Source: an uncultured Clostridia bacterium (lineage in GTDB: Bacteria; Bacillota; Clostridia; Christensenellales; Borkfalkiaceae). From it: a stretch of DNA of 21,748 nt. Under the pieces are notes generated by a model that searched no databases, was not told where the DNA came from, and saw only the letters and a list, made by a program, of their open reading frames with translations. This document shows, in pieces, positions 14,365 to 21,748 of this stretch. The stretch's first letter is position 1. Each line of letters begins with the position of its first letter. A program made the translations under genes and the position numbers. The stretch spans positions 1 to 21,748 of the forward strand of contig CAKQKA010000017.1 of NCBI GenBank assembly GCA_934247855.1, read 5' to 3'.

Positions 14365-15648
14365 ATGAGCAAGAGGAAATCAATCGTAATCCTTACTCTT
14401 CTCGCTATCGTCGTATTGATTTACGGTTTTATGTCTTTCGTCAGTTTTGAAATTCCCGGAACGATCAAAGATTATAACTCGATTTTCAGCACGATCGGCA
14501 AGGGTATTGATTTATCCGGCGGATATTACGTGGTTTTGGAACCTGAAGATTCCAAAGGTGCATCGGGATCAGAAATTCTCGAAAAGGCACAGGAAGTTAT
14601 CAGAACAAGACTTGACGACAAGGGTTATACCGAGGCGATCATTTCTGTTCAGGACGGCAATAAAATCCGTGTAGAAATTCCGCAAGTAGACGACGACGGT
14701 TCGGTTCTCGAAATTATCGGTCAGACGGGCGAACTTCAGTTCAGAGACAGCGAAGGCACCGTGTGGCTTAACGGCGAGGATCACATAGCGGGCGCGGCGG
14801 TCGGAATGGACCAGAGCACCGGCGAATACGTTGTACGTCTTGATTTTACACCCGCAGGTCAAAAGAAATTTACCGAAGCGACCACCAAGATTTACAATGA
14901 TCTTTCAGATAAGAAATTGTACATCTACCTTGGCGATACGGTTATTTCGTCACCGACCGTTCAGGGCGTTCTTTCTCAGTCGTCTGCGCAGATAACGGGT
15001 TACGGCGACAGCTATGAAGAAGCCGATAACATCGCTACCATAATAGACAGCGGTAAACTTCCTATCAAGTATACCGTTACCGAATCGAGAAGTATAAGCT
15101 CAAAACTCGGCGAAAATGCCGTTGATAACAGTATGATCATGGGAGCTATAGGTCTTTTGATTATTTGCTTGCTTTTGCTTGTTCGCTACAAGGGAATGGG
15201 TATTGCGGGCGTTGTTTCGATGATAATCTACGTTTTGCTTTACGTTTTGTTCCTTGCTATCATTCCGGGCGTACAGCTTACCCTTCCGGGTATCGCAGGT
15301 ATCTTGCTCTCGATAGGTATGGCGGTTGACGCAAACATAGTTATATTTGAAAGAATTCGCGAAGAATACGCTATGAATAAGACGGTTGAAGCCTCTATCA
15401 AACAAGGTTTCAGACATGCTGTGGTTACCGTTCTCGACTCGAACATTACGACCATTCTGGCTGCTATCGTTCTCTGGCTTATCTGCCCGGGTACGATTAA
15501 GGGCTTTGCGATTACGTTGCTTATCGGTATCGTTCTCTCGCTGTTTGCGTCCATCCTGGTTACCAGATGGATATTGCATCTCCTTATGCCCCTTCCTTCC
15601 AATCAGGACAAGTTCCTCAGCCTTAAAAGAGAAGGAGGTAACGACTAA
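14365..15648 (+). CDS. secD: Protein translocase subunit SecD
   Basis: Membrane subunit that uses the proton gradient to help pull proteins out of the SecYEG channel. Seen: 427 residues. TM1 is at about 7-27, then GIDLSGGYYVVLE (48-59, the D1 motif), a large extracytoplasmic P1 domain (about 60-250), and five more membrane segments (about 260-415) with the D4 motif VDANIVIFERIREE (from 321), typical of SecD/SecF. AGGAGG is 4 nt before the ATG at 14365; an upstream Met at 14344 lacks such a site. The stop overlaps the secF start by one base (TAATG), so the two are translationally coupled. Confidence 0.95.
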   Translation: MSKRKSIVILTLLAIVVLIYGFMSFVSFEIPGTIKDYNSIFSTIGKGIDLSGGYYVVLEPEDSKGASGSEILEKAQEVIRTRLDDKGYTEAIISVQDGNKIRVEIPQVDDDGSVLEIIGQTGELQFRDSEGTVWLNGEDHIAGAAVGMDQSTGEYVVRLDFTPAGQKKFTEATTKIYNDLSDKKLYIYLGDTVISSPTVQGVLSQSSAQITGYGDSYEEADNIATIIDSGKLPIKYTVTESRSISSKLGENAVDNSMIMGAIGLLIICLLLLVRYKGMGIAGVVSMIIYVLLYVLFLAIIPGVQLTLPGIAGILLSIGMAVDANIVIFERIREEYAMNKTVEASIKQGFRHAVVTVLDSNITTILAAIVLWLICPGTIKGFAITLLIGIVLSLFASILVTRWILHLLMPLPSNQDKFLSLKREGGND

Positions 15649-16742
15649 TGAATAACTTGATGAAGAAAGATTATAAAGTTGTTGAAAAAACCAAATGGTT
15701 TTCGCTCGTATCGCTTGCAATAGTTCTTTTGGCTGTTATCTTAGGCGTTTTGCGTGGTGTTGAGGGTAAAAACCCCATGAACATCGGCATAGATTTCACC
15801 GGCGGCGCAATGATAGAGTTTGAAGTCGGTTCTTTTGCCGGCAGTGAAGACTTCCAGAAGAAGTTCGATACGGAAATGCGTTCTATCTTAAAAGATAATT
15901 ATTCCATTGCCGACGAAATGCAGATTTCTCCGTCGGGCAGCGGATATACTTTATCCTACAGATTAAACTATTACTTCAACGGTTCTTATAACGGTAATAC
16001 GTACACGGGCAATCTCGGTGCGTCTGCCGAAGCTCACGACGCATTTATCGAAAGTCTTAAGAACAACGAAGAGGGCGGTATCTTCAGCAAGATGGCTGCA
16101 AAGACGGTTGAACTTGTTAAGGATGCAGGTGCTTCGGAAGATGAATTAAATCAATATACCGATGCTTCACAGTTCCTTCGTATTACCGACGTCGGCGCGA
16201 GTGCGTCCGCAACGCTTTTGAAAACGGCTATCATCGCTATCGTCGTCGCTTTGGTTGTAATTCTTGTTTACATTATTATAAGATTTACGTTCCTCAGCGG
16301 TCTGGCTGCAATTTTGGCTCTTCTCCATGACGTGCTGATCATGGTTGCGTTAACCACGATATTCTATATCCCCGTCAACTCGACGTTCGTTGCAGCGGTT
16401 ATAACCATTATCGGTTACTCGATCAATGCGTCGATCGTTATATTCGATAAGATAAGAGAGTGCAAGAACCCGAATAACACTGCGTTTGCTTTGGCTACCG
16501 ATGCCGAGGTTGCAAATTATTCGATCAAACATTCTTTCGTGAAAATATTCCTTTCAACCGTTACCACGTTGATTATGGTTGTTGCCGTCGTATTGTTCTC
16601 GGTTGCTACCATTCAGGAATTTGTATTGCCCATAATATTCGGTCTTCTTTCCGGTTTGTTCTCTGCACTTTGCTTGTCGCCCACGCTTTGGGTAGCATTC
16701 AGAAAAGCAGAGGCAAAAAGAAAAGCGAACAAAAAAGCATAA
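15648..16742 (+). CDS. secF: Protein translocase subunit SecF
   Basis: Partner of SecD. Seen: 364 residues. TM1 is at about 18-36, then IGIDFTGGAMIEFE (46-59), an extracytoplasmic region longer than in most SecF (to about 195, with Asn/Gly/Tyr-rich stretch FNGSYNGNTYTGN), and five membrane segments with YSINASIVIFDKIRE (the VIFDRIRE-like SecF motif). The C-terminal tail is basic. GAAGGAGG in the end of secD is the Shine-Dalgarno for the ATG at 15648; Met5 (15660) is a less likely start. A hairpin follows the stop. Confidence 0.95.
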   Translation: MNNLMKKDYKVVEKTKWFSLVSLAIVLLAVILGVLRGVEGKNPMNIGIDFTGGAMIEFEVGSFAGSEDFQKKFDTEMRSILKDNYSIADEMQISPSGSGYTLSYRLNYYFNGSYNGNTYTGNLGASAEAHDAFIESLKNNEEGGIFSKMAAKTVELVKDAGASEDELNQYTDASQFLRITDVGASASATLLKTAIIAIVVALVVILVYIIIRFTFLSGLAAILALLHDVLIMVALTTIFYIPVNSTFVAAVITIIGYSINASIVIFDKIRECKNPNNTAFALATDAEVANYSIKHSFVKIFLSTVTTLIMVVAVVLFSVATIQEFVLPIIFGLLSGLFSALCLSPTLWVAFRKAEAKRKANKKA

Positions 16743-16759
16743 TTAAAGCGTTAGAACGG

Positions 16760-16786
16760 GCGGGCGGGATTTTTCCTGCCCGCTTT
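16760..16786 (+). terminator. Hairpin between secF and recJ
   Basis: GCGGGCGGG (16760-16768) pairs with CCTGCCCGC (16775-16783), with one G-U, loop ATTTTT, then only TTT. The short U-run suggests partial termination, so some read-through into recJ is likely. Confidence 0.6.
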
Positions 16787-16820
16787 GCGTTATTAAAGAA
16801 TAAAAATCCGAGAGGGTGTT

Positions 16821-19115
16821 ATGATTACAATCCGAAATGATTTTACGGTTGAACAACTGAATAAGATATCCGAAATATCGCACTCTTTTGGAATTTCCGC
16901 AGAACTTGCAAAGATTTTATTTGCCCGCGGAATTGACGATAACGCAAAAGTCGGACGTTTCCTGCACCCGGGCAAGTCGAATTTTTATAATCCGTTTTTG
17001 CTTTCCGGCATGAAAGAGGCTGTCGCAAGAATTACCGCCGCGCGAGATAACGGCGAGCGTATTCTGGTTTTCGGCGATTACGATGCCGACGGCGTATGTG
17101 CGTCCACGGTAATGAAAAATGCTCTTACCGAATTTGGTATCGAAGAGGTGTATGCGGTAGTTCCCGAACGCTCGCAAGGCTACGGTCTTACACACGATTT
17201 AGTTGAAAAAGTATTAGAAAAATATTATCCCGATCTGCTTATCACCGTTGATTGCGGAATAAGTTGTAAAGATGAAGTAGACTTTATTCAGGACCTCGGC
17301 GTGGACGTAATCGTTACCGATCACCACGAAATTCCCGAGCAAATTCCCGATTGCACCGTAATCAACTGCAAGCTGCGCGAGCAGGAATACCCGTGCGATT
17401 ATCTTTGCGGCGCGGGTGTTGCGTATAAAGTCGCGTACGCGCTTATAGGCGAGCAGGCGAACAAATATCTAGACCTTGTAACTCTTGCAACCATTGCGGA
17501 CAGCATGCTTTTGTTGGACGAAAACCGTGATATAGTAACCGAGGGTTTGAAGCTTATTGGGCACGGCGGTAATCGCGCTCTTGCAAAACTTATTGAAAAA
17601 TGCGGGCTTAAAGAGGTAAACTCCACAGGGCTTGCGTTCACCGTCGCGCCGCGCATCAATGCTGCGGGGCGTATGGATGATGCGCACTGCGCTTTATCTT
17701 TGCTGTTGGAAAACGATCCGCTTGCTATTTCCGAAAAATGCGAGATACTCAACGAATACAACCTGGAGCGGCAAAATCTTTGCGATAAACTTTTGTGTAG
17801 CGCAAAAGAAAAATTGATGCATGGCGGTTTGCATAAAAAATGTATCGTTCTTGCAGATAAATCATGGAACGGCGGTCTTGTGGGTATAGTTGCCGCAAAA
17901 CTCGTCGAAGAATATAATCGTCCGGTCGTATTGTTCACGGGCAGCGACGGAAAATTCCATGGTTCGGTCAGGAGTATAGAGTGCGTCAATATCTTTCAGG
18001 CGGTTGCGGCTTGCAAAGACGATCTGATCGATTTCGGCGGGCATAGTCAGGCGGCGGGAATTACCATTGCCGAAGATATGCTGCCGATATTTGAAAAGCA
18101 TTTTTCAGATTTTCTTGACGAGAACTACACGTCAAAGCAGTTTGAACCCGAAATGGAGGTTGAGTGCCTTGTCGATAAACCGCTTTCTATGGCGTTCGTG
18201 CAAGAACTTGAATTACTTGAACCGTGCGGAGTCGGTAACCGCAAACCTGTTTTTTGTATAGATTCCGAAAACATAAACGCCTATCCCATAAAACCGGGTT
18301 CGCCACATGTGTCGTTCAAGACGGAATTTCTCGATTTTATGTATTTCAACGGCGAGAGACGCCTTGATTTATTGAACGCCCCCGCCAAAAAACGCATCGC
18401 GTTCGAGCCGAATATTTCGGTTTTCAACGGTCGCGCCTCGCTTAAAGGTTTTGTTAAAAACATCGATTATTCTTTGACCTATAACGAGCGGTTGCGCCTT
18501 GACTGCTTCAAGAACGATTTGTTGTCGTATCAGAACGGCGGCGATGTCAAAATCTGCGATAATCGACTTATAGCCGAGCTTTGCTTAGCTAAAAACGATA
18601 AAAATCATAGTTATTTATACGCTGCTTCAAACCCTCAAACCCTTATCGATTACGGTTTCGAACTCGACGATTGTCAGTTGTATCGCCCCGATCCGCGACT
18701 TAACGGAAGCACTGCGATTTTGTCGCTTAAAGATTTTTCGAACAGGGATTTCGACGCGGTCGTATATCTCGATCGCCCGATGTTTAACCGTGCGGAAAAT
18801 GCGTTCGCTACCGAGTTTTATGTAGCCGATAAATACGCGTTCGACGTTAAAAAACTGTCGGTAGACCGTGCGACTTTTGCCGAGGTGTTCAAAATTCTTA
18901 AACTTAATCGTTTTTACGGCAAAAGCAGCGTTGACGTTGCACTCGGCGTCGAAAGCGAAAGCCTCTCAAAAGAGCAAATAATTTTCAGTTTAGAGGTGTT
19001 TTTAGAGTTGGGATTTTTCAGTTTTATCGGCGGCGCACTTCAGCTTGATAAAACGATTAAAAAAGAGCTTAGCTCGTCGGCGTTATACGCAAAAGTCGCG
19101 GCGAAGCTCGGCTGA
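16821..19115 (+). CDS. recJ: Single-stranded-DNA-specific exonuclease RecJ
   Basis: 5'-to-3' ssDNA exonuclease of recombination and repair. Seen: 764 residues, close to the long Firmicutes form. DHH domain: FGDYDADGVCAST (84-96), TVDCGIS (142-148), VTDHHE (165-170) and LATIADSMLL (222-231). DHHA1 domain: GGHSQAAG (about 405-412). Then an OB-fold-like part and a C-terminal extension (550-764) with little conservation. AGAGGGTG lies 3 nt before the ATG. A full repeat copy (18557-18573, minus orientation) encodes DNRLIA in the variable C-terminal part. apt, often found between recJ and rel, is absent; rel starts 74 bases later with no terminator between. Confidence 0.95.
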   Translation: MITIRNDFTVEQLNKISEISHSFGISAELAKILFARGIDDNAKVGRFLHPGKSNFYNPFLLSGMKEAVARITAARDNGERILVFGDYDADGVCASTVMKNALTEFGIEEVYAVVPERSQGYGLTHDLVEKVLEKYYPDLLITVDCGISCKDEVDFIQDLGVDVIVTDHHEIPEQIPDCTVINCKLREQEYPCDYLCGAGVAYKVAYALIGEQANKYLDLVTLATIADSMLLLDENRDIVTEGLKLIGHGGNRALAKLIEKCGLKEVNSTGLAFTVAPRINAAGRMDDAHCALSLLLENDPLAISEKCEILNEYNLERQNLCDKLLCSAKEKLMHGGLHKKCIVLADKSWNGGLVGIVAAKLVEEYNRPVVLFTGSDGKFHGSVRSIECVNIFQAVAACKDDLIDFGGHSQAAGITIAEDMLPIFEKHFSDFLDENYTSKQFEPEMEVECLVDKPLSMAFVQELELLEPCGVGNRKPVFCIDSENINAYPIKPGSPHVSFKTEFLDFMYFNGERRLDLLNAPAKKRIAFEPNISVFNGRASLKGFVKNIDYSLTYNERLRLDCFKNDLLSYQNGGDVKICDNRLIAELCLAKNDKNHSYLYAASNPQTLIDYGFELDDCQLYRPDPRLNGSTAILSLKDFSNRDFDAVVYLDRPMFNRAENAFATEFYVADKYAFDVKKLSVDRATFAEVFKILKLNRFYGKSSVDVALGVESESLSKEQIIFSLEVFLELGFFSFIGGALQLDKTIKKELSSSALYAKVAAKLG
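18557..18573 (-). repeat. Dispersed repeat, exact copy inside recJ
   Basis: Exact 17-mer on the minus strand; the recJ frame reads it as DNRLIA in the variable C-terminal extension. Confidence 0.85.
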
Positions 19116-19189
19116 ATTTTTTTAAACTTATACATATACGGCAATCCGTCGAAAATAGATCATTTTGCGGCGGTTAATGGTTAAGATAA

Positions 19190-21334
19190 ATGCTTGAATT
19201 AGTCGAAAAAATCACAAATATATATAAGAAAGAAGAAGCCGAAGTGGTTGTTAAGGCGTACTATTTCGCTCGTGAAGCGCACAAAGGGCAAAAGCGCGCT
19301 TCGGGAGAGGAGTATTTTACCCATCCTTGCGCCGTAGCCGAAATTCTTATCGGGCTTGGAATGGATTATTCGTCGGTCGCTGCGGCGTTTTTGCACGACG
19401 TCATCGAGGATACACCCGTTACCGAGGACGATATTTTAAAAGAGTTCGGCGGCGAGATTCTTATGCTTGTCAACGGCGTTACCAAACTCGAACAAATCGA
19501 GTTCAAGTCCAAGGAAGAAGAGCAGGCGGAAAATTTTAAAAAGATTTTCGTTTCGATGGCGAAAGATATTCGTGTAATCATCATCAAACTTGCCGACAGA
19601 TTGCACAATATGCGTTCGCTCAACTATCTTTCCAAAGAGCGGCAGCTTCGTATGGCGCACGAAACTATTGAAATCTATGCGCCGCTTGCGGGCAGGCTGG
19701 GTATTTCGCAAATCAAATGCGAGTTAGAGGATCTGTGCCTTAAATATATAGATCCCGCGGCCTACGAATATTTGGCGGAAAATATTCATGCCAAGTTAGA
19801 AGAACGCCGCACGTTCGTCGCTTCGGTAGTTAAAGATATAAAGGCAATTCTGACCGAATCGTCGATAAAGGGCGAGGTTGTCGGCAGACCTAAGCATTTT
19901 TATTCCATTTACAAAAAAATGCAAAAGGGCAAAACGCTCGATCAGATTTACGATCTTACCGCCGTTCGCGTAATTGTTGAAACGGTTGACGAGTGTTATG
20001 AAATTTTAGGCAAAATTCATAAAAAGTGGAAGCCTATTCCCGGCAGAATTAAAGACTATATCGCCATGCCGAAGCCGAATATGTATCAAAGTTTGCATAC
20101 CACGGTTGTTACGAGCTTCGGTCAGATTTTTGAAATTCAGATAAGAACTTATGAAATGCATCGGACTGCCGAATTCGGTATCGCCGCGCATTGGAAATAC
20201 AAAGAAAAGAATTCCGAAACCGAAGAAACCTCTTTCGACCATAAACTCGACTGGATACGCGAGGTTATGGAGTGGGAGGGCGGTCTTAAAGACGGAACCG
20301 AGCTTATTCAATCGCTTAAGGGCGATATTTATAACAGCGAATGTTTAGTATTTACGCCTAAGGGCGAGGTTGTAAGCCTTGCCAACGATTCCACGCCCAT
20401 CGATTTTGCTTACCGCATACACACCGAGGTCGGAAATAAATGTGTTGGTGCAAAGGTAAACGGCAAGATAGTGCCGCTTAACAGCACGCTTACGACGGGC
20501 GACGTTGTCGAAATCATAACGTCAAAAAACTCAAAAGGTCCTTCGTGGGACTGGTTAAAAATTGCAAAAACCAACGGTGCGCGCGCAAAAATCAAGGCAT
20601 TTTTCAAACGTCAGATGGCTGACGAAAAGATTAAAATCGGTAAAGCCATGCTTGAAGCGGAGGCGAAAAATAAAGGCTATGCGCTTGCGCATATACTTAA
20701 TGCGGTCAGTTTTGCGGCAATCGGACCTAAAATGTCGTTTGCGAACATCGACGAAATGTACGCAGCGGTAGGTTGCGGTGCGGTTACCGTCAATCAGATC
20801 ATTCCCAAACTTATCGATTTTTGCAAGCCTGCGCAGGTCGAAGAACAAAACCCGATCGAGGGCAAGCACGTTATTTATAAGCACACTATGTCAAGCGACG
20901 GCGTTGTCGTCAAAGGCATGGAAGGTTTGCTTGTGCGTTTTGCGGGGTGCTGCAACCCGGTGCCGGGCGACGAAATCGTAGGTTTCGTCTCGCGCGGGCG
21001 CGGCGTTTCCATTCACAGGGCGGACTGTCCTAACATGAAAAACGAAGATCCCGATCGTATTCTCGAAGCGCATTGGTCGGGTAAAGAGGGCAGTTATACC
21101 ACAAGCATTAAAATCACCGCCGCGGAAGACGCCCCGCTTCTTAGCATTGTTTCGGGGGTTTGCACAAAACTCGGTTTGTTCGTTACGGCTATCAACGGTC
21201 GTATCGATACAAAAGCGCACTGCGCCGTCGTTGATATGACTATAAAACTCAACAAAAAAGGCGACCTCGACGAGCTTATTCTTCGCCTTAAAGAAGAACC
21301 GTCGATAATCGACGTATTCAGGACGGTTATTTAA
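19190..21334 (+). CDS. rel: Bifunctional (p)ppGpp synthetase/hydrolase Rel
   Basis: Makes and degrades the stringent-response alarmone. Seen: 714 residues. HD hydrolase domain with H45 (FTHPCAVAE), HD 69-70 (FLHDVIEDT) and KLADRLHNMR (133-142). Synthetase domain with GRPKHFYSIYKKM (232-244), YDLTAVRVIV, and GRIKD (285-289) before MPKPNMYQSLHT; the RIKD charge pattern marks bifunctional Rel rather than RelA. TGS domain at about 385-450, a zinc-finger/RIS region with AGCCNPVPGD, and a C-terminal ACT domain. The ATG at 19190 has a weak Shine-Dalgarno, but the N-terminus fits the family. The dyad GTCGATAATCGAC at 21301-21313 lies near its 3' end. The MBL gene starts at the very next base. Confidence 0.95.
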   Translation: MLELVEKITNIYKKEEAEVVVKAYYFAREAHKGQKRASGEEYFTHPCAVAEILIGLGMDYSSVAAAFLHDVIEDTPVTEDDILKEFGGEILMLVNGVTKLEQIEFKSKEEEQAENFKKIFVSMAKDIRVIIIKLADRLHNMRSLNYLSKERQLRMAHETIEIYAPLAGRLGISQIKCELEDLCLKYIDPAAYEYLAENIHAKLEERRTFVASVVKDIKAILTESSIKGEVVGRPKHFYSIYKKMQKGKTLDQIYDLTAVRVIVETVDECYEILGKIHKKWKPIPGRIKDYIAMPKPNMYQSLHTTVVTSFGQIFEIQIRTYEMHRTAEFGIAAHWKYKEKNSETEETSFDHKLDWIREVMEWEGGLKDGTELIQSLKGDIYNSECLVFTPKGEVVSLANDSTPIDFAYRIHTEVGNKCVGAKVNGKIVPLNSTLTTGDVVEIITSKNSKGPSWDWLKIAKTNGARAKIKAFFKRQMADEKIKIGKAMLEAEAKNKGYALAHILNAVSFAAIGPKMSFANIDEMYAAVGCGAVTVNQIIPKLIDFCKPAQVEEQNPIEGKHVIYKHTMSSDGVVVKGMEGLLVRFAGCCNPVPGDEIVGFVSRGRGVSIHRADCPNMKNEDPDRILEAHWSGKEGSYTTSIKITAAEDAPLLSIVSGVCTKLGLFVTAINGRIDTKAHCAVVDMTIKLNKKGDLDELILRLKEEPSIIDVFRTVI
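21301..21313. repeat. Dyad core of the dispersed repeat at the rel 3' end
   Basis: GTCGATAATCGAC, the full inner dyad without the TATAAG arm. It encodes SIID in the Rel ACT domain. It may be a decayed copy or coincidence. Confidence 0.4.
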
Positions 21335-21748
21335 GTGGAAAACAAAAACCCGATTATTATCGAATTATACACGCACGACTATTCGTGTAACAGGTACTTG
21401 ATTTATAACGAGGATAGCGACTTTGCCGTGCTGATCGATCCCGGTCTTGATTCGTCCGTCGTACTCGATAAACTTAAAGAAATAAATAAACGCTTGGGCG
21501 CGATACTCATAACGCACGCTCACTACGATCATGTAGAGGCGGTTGCCGACTTAAAAGAAGCCACGAACGCCCCCATATATATGGGCGAAAAAGACGTAGG
21601 ATTGCTTACAAACGGCGGCGTTCTGGACTGGTATTTTGCAAAGAAATTGAAGCCGTTTATAGTCGATAATCGACTTATAGGCGGGGATTTGACAGTTTGC
21701 GGTTTGAATTTCAAAGTGATTCCCACACCCGGGCACACACATGGCAGT
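21335..21748 (+). CDS. MBL-fold metallohydrolase (glyoxalase II-like), partial
   Basis: Metallo-beta-lactamase-fold hydrolase, probably hydroxyacylglutathione-hydrolase-like by sequence style; substrate unknown. Seen: the first 138 codons, running off the window end. The metal motif THAHYDHVEAV (HxHxDH) is at about 52-62, and PTPGHTHG near 130-137 supplies the next metal histidine. The start is GTG at 21335, the base after the rel stop; no ATG start fits, and AGGACGG in the end of rel may serve as Shine-Dalgarno. It is co-transcribed with rel. A repeat copy (21664-21680) encodes DNRLI just before the GGDLTVCG turn. In many Clostridia a gene of this type follows rel. Confidence 0.88.
   Translation, partial: MENKNPIIIELYTHDYSCNRYLIYNEDSDFAVLIDPGLDSSVVLDKLKEINKRLGAILITHAHYDHVEAVADLKEATNAPIYMGEKDVGLLTNGGVLDWYFAKKLKPFIVDNRLIGGDLTVCGLNFKVIPTPGHTHGS
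21664..21680 (-). repeat. Dispersed repeat, exact copy inside the MBL gene
   Basis: Exact 17-mer on the minus strand. TATA flanks both sides (21657-21660 and 21676-21679), so the dyad is nearly complete. The frame reads VDNRLIG. Confidence 0.85.

Noticed and set aside
17424..17448. TATAAAGTCGCG...GCGCTTATA dyad in recJ resembling the repeat
   Set aside because: It encodes the conserved RecJ stretch YKVAYALIG and lacks the core, so coding constraint explains it.
2049..21680. CRISPR array made by the 17-bp repeats
   Set aside because: Copies are hundreds to thousands of bases apart, lie on both strands and inside genes, and there are no spacers or cas genes.

Overview
The window looks like chromosomal core DNA from an endospore-forming, uncultured-type clostridial Firmicute with moderate GC. 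The evidence is a SpoIIE phosphatase, a sigma-G factor, a six-cysteine SCIFF ranthipeptide with its radical SAM maturase, separate secD and secF genes, and Firmicutes-type promoters and Shine-Dalgarno sites. Species cannot be assigned from the sequence alone. No phage, transposase, CRISPR array or tRNA gene was seen.

Layout: spoIIE (minus strand, 176-2464) diverges from a plus-strand translation-maintenance cluster: prmA, mtaB and a HIT-family hydrolase (2696-5361). Next comes a minus-strand block with the tmRNA gene ssrA (5605-5957) and the ribosome-associated GTPase typA (6104-7927). A promoter-rich divergent region (7928-8176) separates typA from a FatA/FatB-like acyl-ACP thioesterase. Then come sigG and pyk, each with its own promoter and terminator. 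From 11.8 kb the order is a small membrane protein (TIGR04086-like), scfA, scfB, secD, secF, recJ, rel and an MBL-fold hydrolase cut by the window end. This SCIFF/secDF/recJ/rel order is familiar from Clostridia. Genes that often sit inside these clusters (rsmE between prmA and mtaB, apt between recJ and rel) are missing here.

Functionally the region mixes sporulation control (SpoIIE activates sigma-F, which normally drives sigG), ribosome upkeep (PrmA, MtaB, tmRNA, TypA, Rel), lipid and carbon metabolism (thioesterase, pyruvate kinase), secretion (SecDF) and a peptide natural-product-like system (SCIFF).

The most unusual signal is not a gene. It is a dispersed 17-bp sequence, CTATAAGTCGATTATCG, present four times exactly, twice with one mismatch, once with one inserted base, and twice as a shared 18-bp variant. 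One further site has only the dyad core. Copies lie in terminator loops, at gene 3' ends, in a leader, and inside the reading frames of conserved genes. The pattern resembles DNA-uptake sequences or HIP1-type words more than an operator or a mobile element, and I know of no such family described for Clostridia. Secondary oddities are a 40-bp tandem repeat of paired tetraloop hairpins with pairing-preserving changes (11718-11813), a perfect inverted repeat over the typA -35 box, a two-copy 21-bp-period AT-rich repeat upstream of the thioesterase promoter, and a sigma-F/sigma-G-like promoter before sigG.
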